This document shows, piece by piece, positions 17,712 through 26,149 of a stretch of 64,000 nucleotides of DNA; the stretch's first letter is position 1, and every line of letters begins with the position of its first letter. The position numbers were made by a program, and so were the translations under genes. Source of the stretch: Flavobacterium sangjuense (GTDB lineage Bacteria > Bacteroidota > Bacteroidia > Flavobacteriales > Flavobacteriaceae); NCBI RefSeq assembly GCF_004797125.1, contig NZ_CP038810.1, positions 1,488,001 to 1,552,000 of the forward strand. Direction: 5' to 3'. The notes under the pieces are model-generated. The model saw only the letters and a program-made list of their open reading frames with translations, had not been told where the DNA came from and did no database searches.

Positions 17712-18533
17712 ATGAACCGAATAGAATTAGCAACGCTGATTTTTGACAGACTTGTTTCCGAAAAGGAACGGCTCAAGACTGAATTTCGCAATTCAGATTC
17801 AAATATTGGTTTTTTTTTTCTTGATGATTTGTTGCCCAATGATATTGCGTTACAAATTCACGCTGTTTTTCCCAAACCGGAACAAATGGTTTTGAAGAAA
17901 AGCTTGCGTGAAGATAAATATGTTGCGGCTCAGATGAATTTGTATGATCCTTTGTTAGAGGAAATAATTTATGCTTTTCAGGACGAAAGAGTAGTGAAGG
18001 TTGTTGGTGAAATTTGCGATATACAAAATCCAATTCCGGATGAACATTTATATGCCGGCGGTATTTCGATGATGGGGAAAAAACAGTTTCTGAATCCGCA
18101 TTTAGACAATTCACATGATAAAGACCGCAATTTATGGCGCGTGTTGAATTTGTTGTATTATGTTACGCCAAATTGGGAGGAATCCAATGGCGGAAATTTG
18201 GAACTTTGGCCAAATGGCTTGAAACAAAAACAAATCACGGTTCATAGTAAATTCAATCGATTGGCTGTGATGGAAACGCATAATGATGCATTGCATTCGG
18301 TTTCTCCGGTTGTTTTTGATGGCTATCGTCGTTGTGTTTCTAATTATTACTTTGCAGTATCTCCGTTGCAGGATTCGGATCGATTTCATGTAACTTCATT
18401 TCGTGGTCGTCCTGAAAATAAATTCTCCGATTTAGTTTTACAATTAGATACTTTTCTGCGAATGACAGTGCGGAAAATTTTCAAAAAAGGAATCAAAGAA
18501 AATCCACATGTTTACAAAAAAGATAAGCCCTGA
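17712..18533 (+). CDS. 2-oxoglutarate/Fe(II)-dependent oxygenase-like protein
   Basis: A 273-residue protein with the double-stranded beta-helix pattern of 2OG-Fe(II) oxygenases: an HLD motif at 130-132 (NPHLDNSHD), a distal His at 195 (NDALHSVSPV) and Arg206/207 (GYRRCVSNYY) placed as the 2OG-binding Arg. These four positions are the expected active site. It lies among glycosyltransferase genes and starts a unit with the GT-C-like gene (TGATG overlap), so it may hydroxylate a sugar or lipid part of the glycan; the substrate is unknown. Confidence 0.82.
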   Translation: MNRIELATLIFDRLVSEKERLKTEFRNSDSNIGFFFLDDLLPNDIALQIHAVFPKPEQMVLKKSLREDKYVAAQMNLYDPLLEEIIYAFQDERVVKVVGEICDIQNPIPDEHLYAGGISMMGKKQFLNPHLDNSHDKDRNLWRVLNLLYYVTPNWEESNGGNLELWPNGLKQKQITVHSKFNRLAVMETHNDALHSVSPVVFDGYRRCVSNYYFAVSPLQDSDRFHVTSFRGRPENKFSDLVLQLDTFLRMTVRKIFKKGIKENPHVYKKDKP

Positions 18534-19792
18534 TGAAGTCTTTTTTGCTAAAATATAAATACCATTTTCTTATCGTTGTTGTGGGTTTGTGTTGTTTGGA
18601 ACTATTGAATTTCCCGTTGCAATTAGACAAGCAAACACTGATTTATCCTGATTGCTCCAACTATCTGGAGTCAGCTCAAAAAATGTATCTGAAATTTACC
18701 GGTCATTATTACCGTCCGATGTTAATGGCATTTATCACTGGAATTCCCTATTTGTTTGGCAGTTCTGATGCCGGTATTTTTGAATGGAGCTTTGTTGTAA
18801 ATGTCTTTTGTTGGTTGGGAACATCGATTATTTTATTTGAAGTTCTCAGGAATTTTGTCAAAGAAAAAGTGGCTTTTTGGTTTGCGATACTTCCTTTTTT
18901 TATTTTTGGAAATATCATTTTGAATTACCATTTACTGACTGAAAATATCTTTGTTTTCTTTACGGCGCTTGCTTTCTATTTATTGTTCCAATATTATAAA
19001 ACAAGTAAGTTTTGGTATTTGTCATTGTCGTTATCGCTTGTGTTATCAAGCATGCTGATAAAACCCGGCGCTAAGTTTTTTGGGATTGTTATGCTGTTGT
19101 TTTTTATCAGAGAAATTCTGAAAAATTACAAGCATAAAAGCATGATTTTCCTTTATGGAAGTTTGGCAATGATAACGATTCAGGTTGTTGGGATGAAGGT
19201 GCAATACGGCGATTTTACCATTAGTTATATTGATGGCGTGACGTATCACAATTACATTTGCAGCAAAGCCGAATGTTTTAAAAACGGAAAGGAATACAAT
19301 CAAATTGACAACCCAAGAGCAGAATATTTATTTGGTTTGGATTTTACAGACCAGAAGAAAGTCGCCTTAGAAGATTTAAAACATCAAATCAGAACTAATT
19401 TCCCCAACTTTATAAAAGCTTATTTTTCAGATGTAATCGAGAATTCCAAATCAGGAAATGCCTGTATTCAGGATTTAAAGAATTATGATAATAAGGCAGA
19501 TTTCCCTTTTTGGAAACAACTCATTTTTGATATCACAAAATGGCAAAACAGAATTTTTACTTTATTGGCTGTTTTGTTGTCGGCTTTGTTTTTATATACC
19601 AATTTCAGAAAGGAAAGAATATACTTTTTTGTTGCCTTTTTTATAGCATACATCATAGTATTATCGGGAATATCGTGCGGTCAGGGCGATAGATTTCACC
19701 TTGTGGCTTTTCCTTTTGTAATATTGCTTTTGGGTAAATATTTATCGGAAACCAAACAATTTAAACCGTCTTCTGAACAACTTCAAAAATAG
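18533..19792 (+). CDS. GT-C-like polytopic membrane protein
   Basis: A 419-residue protein with about 10 hydrophobic helices. The first outer loop has YPDCSNYLESAQ and the next YRPMLMAFITGIPYLFG, and HLLTENIFVFFTA follows; this layout resembles GT39/GT83-type enzymes that use polyprenyl-phosphate sugars. It could also be a polymerase-like protein, since no clear Wzy is seen in the island. The start overlaps the preceding stop (TGATG). Its last 32 bases overlap the convergent ftsE gene, marking the right edge of the glycan island. Confidence 0.65.
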   Translation: MKSFLLKYKYHFLIVVVGLCCLELLNFPLQLDKQTLIYPDCSNYLESAQKMYLKFTGHYYRPMLMAFITGIPYLFGSSDAGIFEWSFVVNVFCWLGTSIILFEVLRNFVKEKVAFWFAILPFFIFGNIILNYHLLTENIFVFFTALAFYLLFQYYKTSKFWYLSLSLSLVLSSMLIKPGAKFFGIVMLLFFIREILKNYKHKSMIFLYGSLAMITIQVVGMKVQYGDFTISYIDGVTYHNYICSKAECFKNGKEYNQIDNPRAEYLFGLDFTDQKKVALEDLKHQIRTNFPNFIKAYFSDVIENSKSGNACIQDLKNYDNKADFPFWKQLIFDITKWQNRIFTLLAVLLSALFLYTNFRKERIYFFVAFFIAYIIVLSGISCGQGDRFHLVAFPFVILLLGKYLSETKQFKPSSEQLQK

Positions 19793-20444
19793 TGCTGTCT
19801 TCGCATTTCAATGTTTTGGCCGGGAATTTCATAATCACAGCATAATCGTGGGTTGCCATGATAACTGTTTTTCCGTTATCATTGATTTTTTTCAAAACGC
19901 CTAAAACTTCAGCACTCGTTTGAGGGTCAAGATTTCCGGTTGGTTCGTCAGCCAAAATTAATTCCGGATCATTCAATAAAGCACGGGCAATCGCCACTCT
20001 TTGTTGTTCTCCGCCCGAAAGTTGGTGTGGCATTTTGTTAGTCAAACCAATCATGCCAACGCGTTGCAACACATCGTCAATTTTGACCTGCATTTCAGTT
20101 TTGTCGGTCCAGCCGGTTGCTTTCAAAACAAACAGCATGTTTTCGTTTACGCTTCTGTCCGGTAACAATTGAAAATCCTGAAAAACAATCCCAATTTTTC
20201 TTCTCAAAAACGGAATCTCATCTTCTTTCAGATTCAATAAATCATAGCCAACAATGTATCCGGAACCAACAGTTAAAGGCAAATCACCGTATAGTGTTTT
20301 CATAAAACTACTTTTTCCGGTTCCTGTTTTACCAATGATATAAAGGAATTCACCTTGTTTAACATCAAGATTTATTTGTGACAAAATCACTTTGTTTTCT
20401 TGGTAAATCGTTACATTTTTTAGAGATAAAACAGTTTCTGACAT
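19761..20444 (-). CDS. ftsE: Cell-division ABC transporter ATP-binding protein FtsE
   Basis: A 227-residue ATPase. Walker A is [10 protein letters not shown] (about 37-46), the signature is [15 protein letters not shown], Walker B is [14 protein letters not shown], and the switch His is in MATHDY. FtsE normally partners the membrane protein FtsX to control peptidoglycan hydrolases at the septum. No ftsX lies next to it here, as is common in Bacteroidota. Its 3' end overlaps the convergent glycan gene by 32 bases. Confidence 0.88.
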   Translation of the reverse strand: MSETVLSLKNVTIYQENKVILSQINLDVKQGEFLYIIGKTGTGKSSFMKTLYGDLPLTVGSGYIVGYDLLNLKEDEIPFLRRKIGIVFQDFQLLPDRSVNENMLFVLKATGWTDKTEMQVKIDDVLQRVGMIGLTNKMPHQLSGGEQQRVAIARALLNDPELILADEPTGNLDPQTSAEVLGVLKKINDNGKTVIMATHDYAVIMKFPAKTLKCEDSTIFEVVQKTV

Positions 20445-20518
20445 GGGTAATTTGTTTATTGGGTAAATGTAATAAGATAAGGTTTGTATTCAAAATATAT
20501 TTTTAAAATAACTTTTTT

Positions 20519-20543
20519 GTCACCCTGAGCGAAGTCGAAGGAC
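20519..20543. repeat. Short dispersed repeat GTCACCCTGAGCGAAGTCGAAGG
   Basis: This GC-rich string stands out in an AT-rich 274-bp gap between ftsE and the TPR gene. Related strings with CACCCGAGG...GCCGAACTG and ACCCGAGACTG...GTCGAACTGAGCGGAGC occur at 39635-39675 and 48831-48858. From memory, near-identical strings occur in intergenic DNA of many bacteria. Confidence 0.55.
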
Positions 20544-20690
20544 AAAACCCATTTTCCGGAGACAGTTAAAAAAATGATAAAATTTAAACCTAAAAGCCTA
20601 ATTCACATGTTGTACGCTCATTTGTTAAAATTGTTTAAAAGAATGTTTATAATAAATGGCGCGGTTTTTACGTTATAGGTATATAGAGTA

Positions 20691-20698
20691 TAATTTTG
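20691..20698 (+). promoter_or_regulatory. -7 promoter box of the TPR/beta-barrel operon
   Basis: TAATTTTG matches TAnnTTTG and lies 20 bases before the ATG at 20719. No good -33 TTG is visible. Confidence 0.5.
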
Positions 20699-20718
20699 GA
20701 TAAATTAAAATAAAAACT

Positions 20719-23700
20719 ATGCGCAAGAGTTTAATGTTATTTTTTCTATTTTTTATAGCTGTAATACCGAATGTTTCAGGTCAACAATCAGCTATTTACA
20801 CCAATAATTTGTCGGATTTTGATAATGCGGTTTTGTTGTTTAAAGACAAACAATACCAATCAGCTCAAATCTTATTTGACAAAGTAAAAAACGACAATAC
20901 TACCGAAGATATTCAGGCAGATTGCGCTTATTACATAGGTATTTGCGCGATTCACCTGAATCAGAATAATGCGGATGAACTTGTTGAAAAATTCATCTCA
21001 GATTATCCAACAAGTTCCAAACAAAATCAAGCCTACATTGAAGTGGCGCAATATTATTTTGAACAGGGAAAGTTTCCTCAGGCACTGCAATATTTTGACA
21101 AAGTCGATGAAAATGCGTTGACTTACGAGCAAACTGAAAAATTCACCTTCCAGAAAGGTTATGCTTATTTTACAGCAGGCGATAAAAAAGCCGCCGCAGA
21201 TTACTTTAATAAAGTGGTTAATTCCAAAGAATATGGAACACAAGCCAATTATTATTTAGGGTTTATGCAATATGAAGGAAACAATTATCAGGAAGCCAAT
21301 AAGTATTTCGAAAAGGTAGAAGGCGAAGAAAAGTATTCGGATAAACTATCTTATTTCAAAGCTGATATGGCTTTCAAGGAAGGTAACTTTCAAAAAGCGA
21401 TTGACGCCGGACTTGCAGCTATGCCAAAATCGAACGCTTCGGAAAAATCAGAATTGAATAAAATCATTGGCGAAAGCTATTTTAATCTGCAGCAATACGA
21501 CAAAGCATTGCCTTACCTAAAAGAATACAAAGGCAAAAAAGGGAAGTGGAACAATACCGATTTTTACCAATTGGGTTACACCTATTACAAACAAAAAGAT
21601 TACGAAAATGCCATTTCGCAATTCAATAAAATCATTGACGGAAAAGATTCAGTAGCGCAGAATGCGTATTATCATTTGGGTGAATGCTATTTCAAAACGG
21701 ATAAAAAGCAACAAGCTTTAAACGCTTTTAAAAGCGCGTCGGAAATGGATTTCGACAAAAAAATTCAGGAAGATGCCAATTTGAATTACGCCAAACTGAG
21801 CTACGAAATCGGAAACTCTTACCAATCTGTGCCGGATGTATTGTCTGCTTTTTTAGCTAAATATCCAAATACGACAAGCAAAGCTGAAATCGAAACTTTG
21901 TTGATTAACTCTTATATCACATCTAAGAATTATAAAGATGCGTTGACTTTATTGGAAAAAAATAATACTCCTGAAAACAAAGTGGCGTATCAGAAAGTGT
22001 TGTTCTACAGAGGAATTGAATTGTATACTGACGGAAATTATAAGGAAGCGTTGGGCATGTTTAAGAAATCAATTGCCAATCCGCGAAACGAAAAAATAAC
22101 GGCTCGCGCTACGTTCTGGAGAGGTGAAACCGAATATGTTTTAGATAATTTCAGCGATGCAACTTTGAGTTTTAAACAATTTGAAAGTTCGGCTGAAGCC
22201 AAATCAACTCCGGAAAACAAGAACATTAATTACAATATTGCGTACGCTTATTTCAAGCAAAAGGAATACGACCAAGCTGGGAATTATTTCCAAAAATATG
22301 TTGACGGACCAAAAGATGACAGAGTTCGGTTGAACGATGCTTATCTAAGATTAGGCGATTCACGATTTGTTACTGCTAAGTATTGGCCAGCGATGGATGC
22401 CTACAACAAAGCCATTGATATGAAAGGCATTGACTCGGATTATGCCGCTTTCCAAAAAGCATTAAGCTATGGATTTGTGGGTAAAAACGATAAGAAAATC
22501 GAAGACTTTAATTCGTTTTTGGCTAAATTCAAAACGTCACAATATCGCGATGACGCTTTGTTTGAATTAGGAAATACATACGTTACCGAAAACAAAACTG
22601 ATTTGGCGATTAAAACTTATGACCAATTGTTGAGCGAATTCAGAAATGGTTCGTTTGCTTCGAAAGCGATTCTGCGTCAGGGATTGATTTATTATAACGC
22701 TCAAAAAGATGAATCGGCTATTGCCAAATTCAAAGAAGTGGCTGCAAAATATCCAAGAACTCCTGAAGCTTTAGAAGCGGTTTCGACAGCGAGATTGATT
22801 TATATGGATAACGGAAAAGTGAATGAATATGCGGCTTGGGTAAAGACATTAGATTTTGTTGAAGTGTCTGATGCCGATTTGGATAACGATACATATGAAT
22901 CAGCCGAAAAACAATATTTGCAAAATAATACGAAGCAGGCTATTACGAGTTTGAGTGGTTATGTTAAACAATTTCCAAACGGAATTCACGCTTTGAAAGC
23001 CAACTTCTATTTGGCACAATCACTTTACACTGACGGAAAAGAAGCCAGCGCTGTTCCGAATTATGAGTTTGTAATCGGTAAACCAAGAAACGAATTTACC
23101 GAGCAATCGTTAGCGCGTTTGGCTGAAATTCATTTGAAAAAAGACGATTATACGAAAGCGGTTCCGGTACTGCAACGATTAGAAACAGAGGCTGATTTTC
23201 CACAAAACGTAACTTTCGCGCAAGCCAATCTGATGCGTGCGTATTACGACCAAAAAGATTATGCGAATGCGGTTGTGTATGCTGATAAAGTTTTGGCAAA
23301 TCCAAAAACAGATAACAAAATAAAAAGTGATGCGCAGATTATCGTCGCACGTGCTGCGATAAAAGTGAACGACGAGCAAAAAGCGAGAACAGCTTACGCA
23401 AAATTGTTGACCATTGCAAAAGGAGAATTAGCAGCCGAAGCCTTGTATTATGATGCTTATTTCAAGAATAAAGATGGAAAGTATGAAGATTCAAATAAAA
23501 CAGTTCAAAAATTAGCCAGGGATTATTCGGGTTATAAATATTTTGGAGCCAAAGGCTTGATTGTAATGGCGAAAAATTATTACCAATTGAAAGATAATTT
23601 TAGCGCTACTTCTATTTTAGACAGCGTTATCAAAAATTTCAAAGAATTCGATGATGTTGTTTCTGAAGCGCAAACCGAATTAAATATTGTCAAAGGTGAA

Positions 23701-23733
23701 GCAGCTAAAACAAATTCTTCTATCCAAAATTAA
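20719..23733 (+). CDS. Secreted tetratricopeptide-repeat protein
   Basis: A 1004-residue protein with a signal peptide (MRKSLMLFFLFFIAVIPNVSGQ) followed by TPR-like helical repeats over almost its whole length. Units such as AQNAYYHLGECYFKTDKKQQALNAF and RDDALFELGNTYVTENKTDLAIKTY show the W/L-G-Y-A-F-A-P pattern. TPR solenoids are protein-binding scaffolds; this one would work in the periplasm or on the outer membrane. The next gene, a beta-barrel, starts 6 bases downstream, so the two form an operon and may act as one complex. The exact function is not known to me. Confidence 0.88.
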   Translation: MRKSLMLFFLFFIAVIPNVSGQQSAIYTNNLSDFDNAVLLFKDKQYQSAQILFDKVKNDNTTEDIQADCAYYIGICAIHLNQNNADELVEKFISDYPTSSKQNQAYIEVAQYYFEQGKFPQALQYFDKVDENALTYEQTEKFTFQKGYAYFTAGDKKAAADYFNKVVNSKEYGTQANYYLGFMQYEGNNYQEANKYFEKVEGEEKYSDKLSYFKADMAFKEGNFQKAIDAGLAAMPKSNASEKSELNKIIGESYFNLQQYDKALPYLKEYKGKKGKWNNTDFYQLGYTYYKQKDYENAISQFNKIIDGKDSVAQNAYYHLGECYFKTDKKQQALNAFKSASEMDFDKKIQEDANLNYAKLSYEIGNSYQSVPDVLSAFLAKYPNTTSKAEIETLLINSYITSKNYKDALTLLEKNNTPENKVAYQKVLFYRGIELYTDGNYKEALGMFKKSIANPRNEKITARATFWRGETEYVLDNFSDATLSFKQFESSAEAKSTPENKNINYNIAYAYFKQKEYDQAGNYFQKYVDGPKDDRVRLNDAYLRLGDSRFVTAKYWPAMDAYNKAIDMKGIDSDYAAFQKALSYGFVGKNDKKIEDFNSFLAKFKTSQYRDDALFELGNTYVTENKTDLAIKTYDQLLSEFRNGSFASKAILRQGLIYYNAQKDESAIAKFKEVAAKYPRTPEALEAVSTARLIYMDNGKVNEYAAWVKTLDFVEVSDADLDNDTYESAEKQYLQNNTKQAITSLSGYVKQFPNGIHALKANFYLAQSLYTDGKEASAVPNYEFVIGKPRNEFTEQSLARLAEIHLKKDDYTKAVPVLQRLETEADFPQNVTFAQANLMRAYYDQKDYANAVVYADKVLANPKTDNKIKSDAQIIVARAAIKVNDEQKARTAYAKLLTIAKGELAAEALYYDAYFKNKDGKYEDSNKTVQKLARDYSGYKYFGAKGLIVMAKNYYQLKDNFSATSILDSVIKNFKEFDDVVSEAQTELNIVKGEAAKTNSSIQN

Positions 23734-23739
23734 AATCAA

Positions 23740-25476
23740 ATGAAAAAGACATTTCAATATACTATAGCAGCCTTTTTGTTTTTGGGAAGTTTCCATAAGA
23801 CAACCGCACAAAAGAAAGATGACAACATTGGAACCGAAGTAGTGAACGTTGTAAAACCTTATACGCCTTCAATTTCGGATGCGTTTAAAGTAAAAGAAAC
23901 ACCAACGCTTGATGATGAAGAAACTTCTAAAAAAGAGAACATCCAATACAATATTTTTTCGTTTCCGGTAGCTTCAACGTTTGCACCAGCCAAAGGAAAA
24001 GCAGCAAATGTGGATAAAAGTGCGGAAGAGAAAATATTTAGTAACTATATGACGCTGGCAGCAGGAAATTATGGTGCAGTTAACGCTGAACTTTTTATTA
24101 CCGAAAACGTCAGCAACACGGATTATTTTGGTGGAATGTTGCGTCACAGTTCGGCTCAGGGCGGAATAAAGGAAGTGACTTTGGATGATAAGTTCATGAA
24201 TACGGCTTTGGATTTAACCTACGGAAGCAGAACGAAAGCAATGTCATGGAATGCCGATTTGGGTTATAAAAATCAAATATACAATTGGTACGGAATTTAT
24301 CCTGGGTTACTGTCTGATGCAACGATTGAAACCATTGACGAACGACAAACGTATCACACTTTATATGTTGGTGGAAGATTAGGATTGAGCAATGTCTTAA
24401 AAGAAAGCACATTAAAATTCAGCCGTTTTTGGGATGCTTTTGGTTCGGCAGAAAATCGTTTTGTAGCAAAACCATCATTGGAATTTGATATTGTGGAGCA
24501 AAAAATAAAAGCCGATTTTGTATTAGATTACATCAGTGGTTCGTTTGATCAGAATTTTAACAAAACAGCTTCTATAAAATACGGTTTTACCAATGTTGGC
24601 TTTCAGCCAAGCATCAAAATTCGCAAAGATGATTTGACAATAAATGCAGGAGTTGGTTTCTTCTACAGCGCAGCGCAGGAAGCCGGAGAAAGCAAATTCT
24701 TTATTTATCCGCAGGTTACAGGTTCATATAAAATCGTTGGCGATTTGATGATTTTTTATGCTGGTTTGGAAGGAACATTACAACAAAACTCATATCATGA
24801 TTTTGTACAGGAAAACTTCTTTGTTTCACCAACACTTGGCATTGCTCCAACAGATCAAAAGTTTGATATTTATGCCGGTTTAAAAGGAAAGTTGGCAAGC
24901 AGTATTAGTTATAACATCCGCGGTTCATACAAAAATGAAGATGGAAAAGCACTTTTCAAAAGCAATATCTATGATCATTTTAATGCAAATACTGATGGTT
25001 ATACTTTCGGGAATTCATTTGATGTTGTTTATGACAAAGTAAAAACGGTAAGTTTCTTTGGTGAACTGAAAGCAGATTTCTCCAAAAATGTATCTTTTGG
25101 TATCAACGGAACGTTTAGCAGTTATTCAACCGATATTGAAAAAGAAGCATGGAATTTACCAGCTATAAAACTGGCTACAACACTTGATGTTAACATTACA
25201 CCAAAATGGTATGCGGGAACGAGTTTGTTCTTTGTAGGCGAAAGAAAAGATATTTTCAGACAAGCTACAGTAACGCTGCCTTTTCCTCCGGATGAAAACA
25301 TAACATTAAAAAGCTATTTCGATTTGAATGCACATGTTGGCTATAAATATAGTGAGCGTATGACTTTCTTCTTAAAAGGAAACAATTTAGCCAATCAGGA
25401 TTACCAAAGATGGTTAAATTATCCTGTGTATGGATTGCAGATTATGGGTGGCGCGAGTTATAAATTTGATTTCTAA
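23740..25476 (+). CDS. Outer-membrane beta-barrel protein (TonB-receptor-like barrel)
   Basis: A 578-residue protein with a signal peptide (MKKTFQYTIAAFLFLGSFHKTTAQ) and the stretch VVNVVKPYTPSISDAFKVKETP. It continues as alternating amphipathic strands up to the end, LQIMGGASYKFDF, whose terminal aromatic residue is typical of BAM substrates. The strands and NNLANQDYQRW near the end resemble TonB-dependent receptor barrels, but no plug domain is visible and the length is short. It probably is a porin- or receptor-like partner of the TPR protein. It is followed by a terminator. Confidence 0.82.
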   Translation: MKKTFQYTIAAFLFLGSFHKTTAQKKDDNIGTEVVNVVKPYTPSISDAFKVKETPTLDDEETSKKENIQYNIFSFPVASTFAPAKGKAANVDKSAEEKIFSNYMTLAAGNYGAVNAELFITENVSNTDYFGGMLRHSSAQGGIKEVTLDDKFMNTALDLTYGSRTKAMSWNADLGYKNQIYNWYGIYPGLLSDATIETIDERQTYHTLYVGGRLGLSNVLKESTLKFSRFWDAFGSAENRFVAKPSLEFDIVEQKIKADFVLDYISGSFDQNFNKTASIKYGFTNVGFQPSIKIRKDDLTINAGVGFFYSAAQEAGESKFFIYPQVTGSYKIVGDLMIFYAGLEGTLQQNSYHDFVQENFFVSPTLGIAPTDQKFDIYAGLKGKLASSISYNIRGSYKNEDGKALFKSNIYDHFNANTDGYTFGNSFDVVYDKVKTVSFFGELKADFSKNVSFGINGTFSSYSTDIEKEAWNLPAIKLATTLDVNITPKWYAGTSLFFVGERKDIFRQATVTLPFPPDENITLKSYFDLNAHVGYKYSERMTFFLKGNNLANQDYQRWLNYPVYGLQIMGGASYKFDF

Positions 25477-25495
25477 AATAAATAATTTCAAAATG

Positions 25496-25533
25496 AATCC
25501 TGTAGAGTATATTTGCTTTACAGGATTTTTTTA
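25496..25533 (+). terminator. Rho-independent terminator of the TPR/beta-barrel operon
   Basis: AATCCTGTA (25496-25504) pairs perfectly with TACAGGATT (25519-25527), followed by a T run. It lies 20 bases after the barrel stop and just before the next ATG at 25546. Confidence 0.85.
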
Positions 25534-25545
25534 TTTCCAAATGGT

Positions 25546-25995
25546 ATGACTTTAAAGCAACAAATTCTTCAACGTTACAAAGAAATGCTTCAGGACCGAA
25601 TTGATGTTTTCCAGGACATGATTTCAGGTCTGACTATTGATGCGCAAAACGACGCTAAAGGTTCAGCTGGAGATAAGCATGAAACAGCGCTTTCAATGAT
25701 GCATCTGGAGCAGGAAAAACTCAATCATAAGCTGAAAGAAATATTAGAGCAAAAAGCAATTCTCGACAAAATTGACGCATCTCAAATGCATAAAAAAGTA
25801 GCTTTGGGAAGTTTGGTAAAAGCCAATGGAATGCTACTTTTTATAAGCACCGCTTTGCCAAAATTAATTATTGAAGACAAAACCATTTTCGCGCTTTCGC
25901 CACAATCTCCGCTTGGAAGTAAATTGATGGGAAATGAAGCCAGTTTTTCATTTGACATGAATGGGAAACCTTATACTATTGAAAGTGTTTTATAA
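25546..25995 (+). CDS. GreA/GreB C-terminal-domain-like protein
   Basis: A 149-residue protein that I read from the ATG at 25546; an in-frame TTG at 25513 lies inside the terminator hairpin and is rejected. Residues 1-75 are a long helix (QQILQRYKEMLQDRIDVFQDM ... HKLKEILEQKAILDKI) like a coiled-coil arm. Residues 85-149 (VALGSLVKANGMLLFIS ... LSPQSPLGSKLMGNEASFSF) resemble the FKBP-like C-terminal domain of GreA/GreB elongation factors. Flavobacterial homologues are, from memory, often labelled 3-oxoacyl-ACP synthase, which the sequence does not support. It would bind RNA polymerase if the resemblance holds. Confidence 0.7.
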   Translation: MTLKQQILQRYKEMLQDRIDVFQDMISGLTIDAQNDAKGSAGDKHETALSMMHLEQEKLNHKLKEILEQKAILDKIDASQMHKKVALGSLVKANGMLLFISTALPKLIIEDKTIFALSPQSPLGSKLMGNEASFSFDMNGKPYTIESVL

Positions 25996-26149
25996 CACTT
26001 TTTAACTCAAAACTTCCTTTTTAACTTTTTTAACTTTCATAATTTAATTATATTTTATTTTTTAGTTATAAATTGTAATTAAATAGTTTGTTATGTTTTT
26101 CATTTATAACTATTATTACATCTTTGCCCTATCAAAATAAATTTAGATT

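Noticed and set aside
25513..25545. TTG start for the GreA-like protein
   Set aside because: The TTG lies in the loop of the upstream terminator hairpin; the ATG at 25546 gives the natural N-terminus.
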